From the NCBI GenBank assembly GCA_001464665.1, contig LNDP01000023.1, positions 1 to 64,000 on the forward strand: 64,000 nt of DNA, in the 5' to 3' direction. How positions within the stretch are numbered: position 1 is the stretch's first letter; the number at the start of each line of letters is the position of its first letter. The notes under the pieces are model-generated. The model did not search any database. It had not been told where the DNA came from and was given only the letters and a program-made list of their open reading frames with translations. This DNA is from Acidobacteria bacterium Ga0074141. Its GTDB lineage: Bacteria; Acidobacteriota; Blastocatellia; Pyrinomonadales; Pyrinomonadaceae. Shown here piece by piece: positions 63,175 through 64,000 of this stretch. A program made the translations under genes and the position numbers.

Positions 63175-64000
63175 CTATTTCAGCCCGTCCGACTTCCGTT
63201 TATTTCTCCGCCAGAAGACAAATCCCATCGCCGCCATTCCAAGCAGGGTGGCGACCGCGGCGCCTCGCATAAGCCGCAGGACAGCGAGGCCATACTTACC
63301 CGTTGAGGGGTCGTAGTGAAAACAATAAAGCAAAAGCTGATCTGTAACTCCGCCGACCTTGTTCTCGGCCGATTCGACGAGGCCGAGCCGGACGTCACGC
63401 GGAGCATAATCGATGCCGTAAAAATACTTTGAAAGCACGCCTTGCGGGGTTGCGATCATGATCGCACTCGCATGGGCGAATTGCTCCGAAGCTTCGTCCC
63501 ATTCATAGGTGAACCCGGCGGCATTCGTTACCGCATCGATCGAGGCCTGATCGCCGGTCAGGAAATGCCAGCCCTGCTCGGTTCCCGGCCTGCCGTAGCG
63601 TTCCATATAGGACGCTTTCTTGTTCTTGGCAAGATCGGGCTTATCAAATTCTCGGGCGTCAAAGCTAATGGCGACGACGTCAAAGTCCTTGCCCGCATCG
63701 AGCGAGATGCCTTTGAGTGAACCGGTCAGCCCGTTGAGCACCTGATTGCACAGCATCGGGCAATCGTAATAAACGAGCGTTACGATGACCGGGCGGCCGC
63801 TCTTGAAGTAATCACCGAGAGCGACCATGTTGCCGTTCTCGTCCTTGAACCTGGTTTCGAGCGGCAAGGGCTCGCCGAGCTTTTGCTCGATCCCGACCTT
63901 CTTAAGCGGGTCAGGGATGCCGTTGGCCGTCGTCTGTGCCGGGTCGTACTTCCGCGGCGAATAGAGCGGCGAGTTGTAATGCTCGTTCTTTTGGCCCGCT
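63175..64000 (-). CDS. SCO/SenC-family copper chaperone (5' end beyond window)
   Basis: About 274 residues are visible, the N-terminus being cut at the right edge; the frame is open to position 64000. Copper site: YYDCPMLCNQVL (CxxxC) and the His in EQFAHASAIMIATP. An unusual feature is the C-terminal transmembrane helix (GAAVATLLGMAAMGFVFWRRNKR), a tail anchor instead of only the N-terminal anchor of typical SCO proteins. SCO delivers copper or reduces Cys for CuA assembly, which fits its place just before ctaC. Confidence 0.93.
   Translation of the reverse strand, partial: AGQKNEHYNSPLYSPRKYDPAQTTANGIPDPLKKVGIEQKLGEPLPLETRFKDENGNMVALGDYFKSGRPVIVTLVYYDCPMLCNQVLNGLTGSLKGISLDAGKDFDVVAISFDAREFDKPDLAKNKKASYMERYGRPGTEQGWHFLTGDQASIDAVTNAAGFTYEWDEASEQFAHASAIMIATPQGVLSKYFYGIDYAPRDVRLGLVESAENKVGGVTDQLLLYCFHYDPSTGKYGLAVLRLMRGAAVATLLGMAAMGFVFWRRNKRKSDGLK

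Overview
The window is about 64 kb of ordinary chromosome from a Gram-negative, aerobic heterotroph. I infer an Acidobacteriota member, most likely a Blastocatellia/Pyrinomonadaceae-type genome. The basis is style rather than a marker tree: moderately GC-rich coding DNA, many secreted proteins with a C-terminal carboxypeptidase-regulatory-like beta domain, Asn/Ala/Thr-rich lipoproteins, a TonB receptor carrying the same beta domain, and a type A2 caa3 oxidase. No rRNA, tRNA, CRISPR array, insertion sequence or prophage was found.

Layout. 1-4.1 kb: the str operon on the minus strand (rpsL-rpsG-fusA-tuf, tuf running off the left edge) behind a strong promoter and a leader of about 440 nt. 4.1-10.5 kb: a TIMP/NTR-like secreted protein, sucD without sucC, a secreted protein, two MacB/FtsX-type permeases without an ATPase, and a DUF6265-like protein. 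10.7-16.3 kb: a beta-CASP metallo-hydrolase, a degenerate GGDEF protein, two tandem paralogous low-complexity lipoproteins with duplicated promoters, and a YyaL/DUF255 thioredoxin-domain protein. 16.3-24 kb: YraN, an S9 peptidase, then a heme-iron group (ChaN-like protein, heme oxygenase, TonB receptor) with a Fur-box-like operator. 24-31 kb: small secreted proteins and a 1323-residue beta-helix protein behind a structured leader. 31-35.6 kb: a sigma-54 activator flanked by two tiny membrane-protein genes that each have a sigma-54-type promoter, then a hybrid histidine kinase. 35.6-39 kb: a NatAB-like ABC exporter with a CYTH protein, and an islet of toxin-tail remnant plus immunity-like gene between two copies of the CYTH 3' end. 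39-52 kb: a 21-bp minisatellite, thymidine kinase, a phosphoglycerate-mutase-like protein that has lost most catalytic residues, enolase, a CorC/CNNM protein, a NifU-N/BFD protein, TlpA, NUDIX, GH15 and pyruvate kinase. 52-59 kb: VIT transporter, FMN reductase, a very basic protein, a radical SAM protein and a Lol-like outer-membrane lipoprotein operon. 59-64 kb: the caa3 cytochrome oxidase operon with SCO, cut by the right edge.

The most unusual items are the iPGM-like pseudoenzyme (40994-42538), the toxin-tail/immunity islet flanked by duplicated CYTH 3' ends (35563-36337), the pair of sigma-54 promoters around the sigma-54 activator, the family of heptanucleotide repeats placed just downstream of stop codons (including inside the str operon), the structured leader of the beta-helix gene, and the 21-bp minisatellite ORF overlapping a lipoprotein start. 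All functional calls come from reading motifs by eye; no database search was run.
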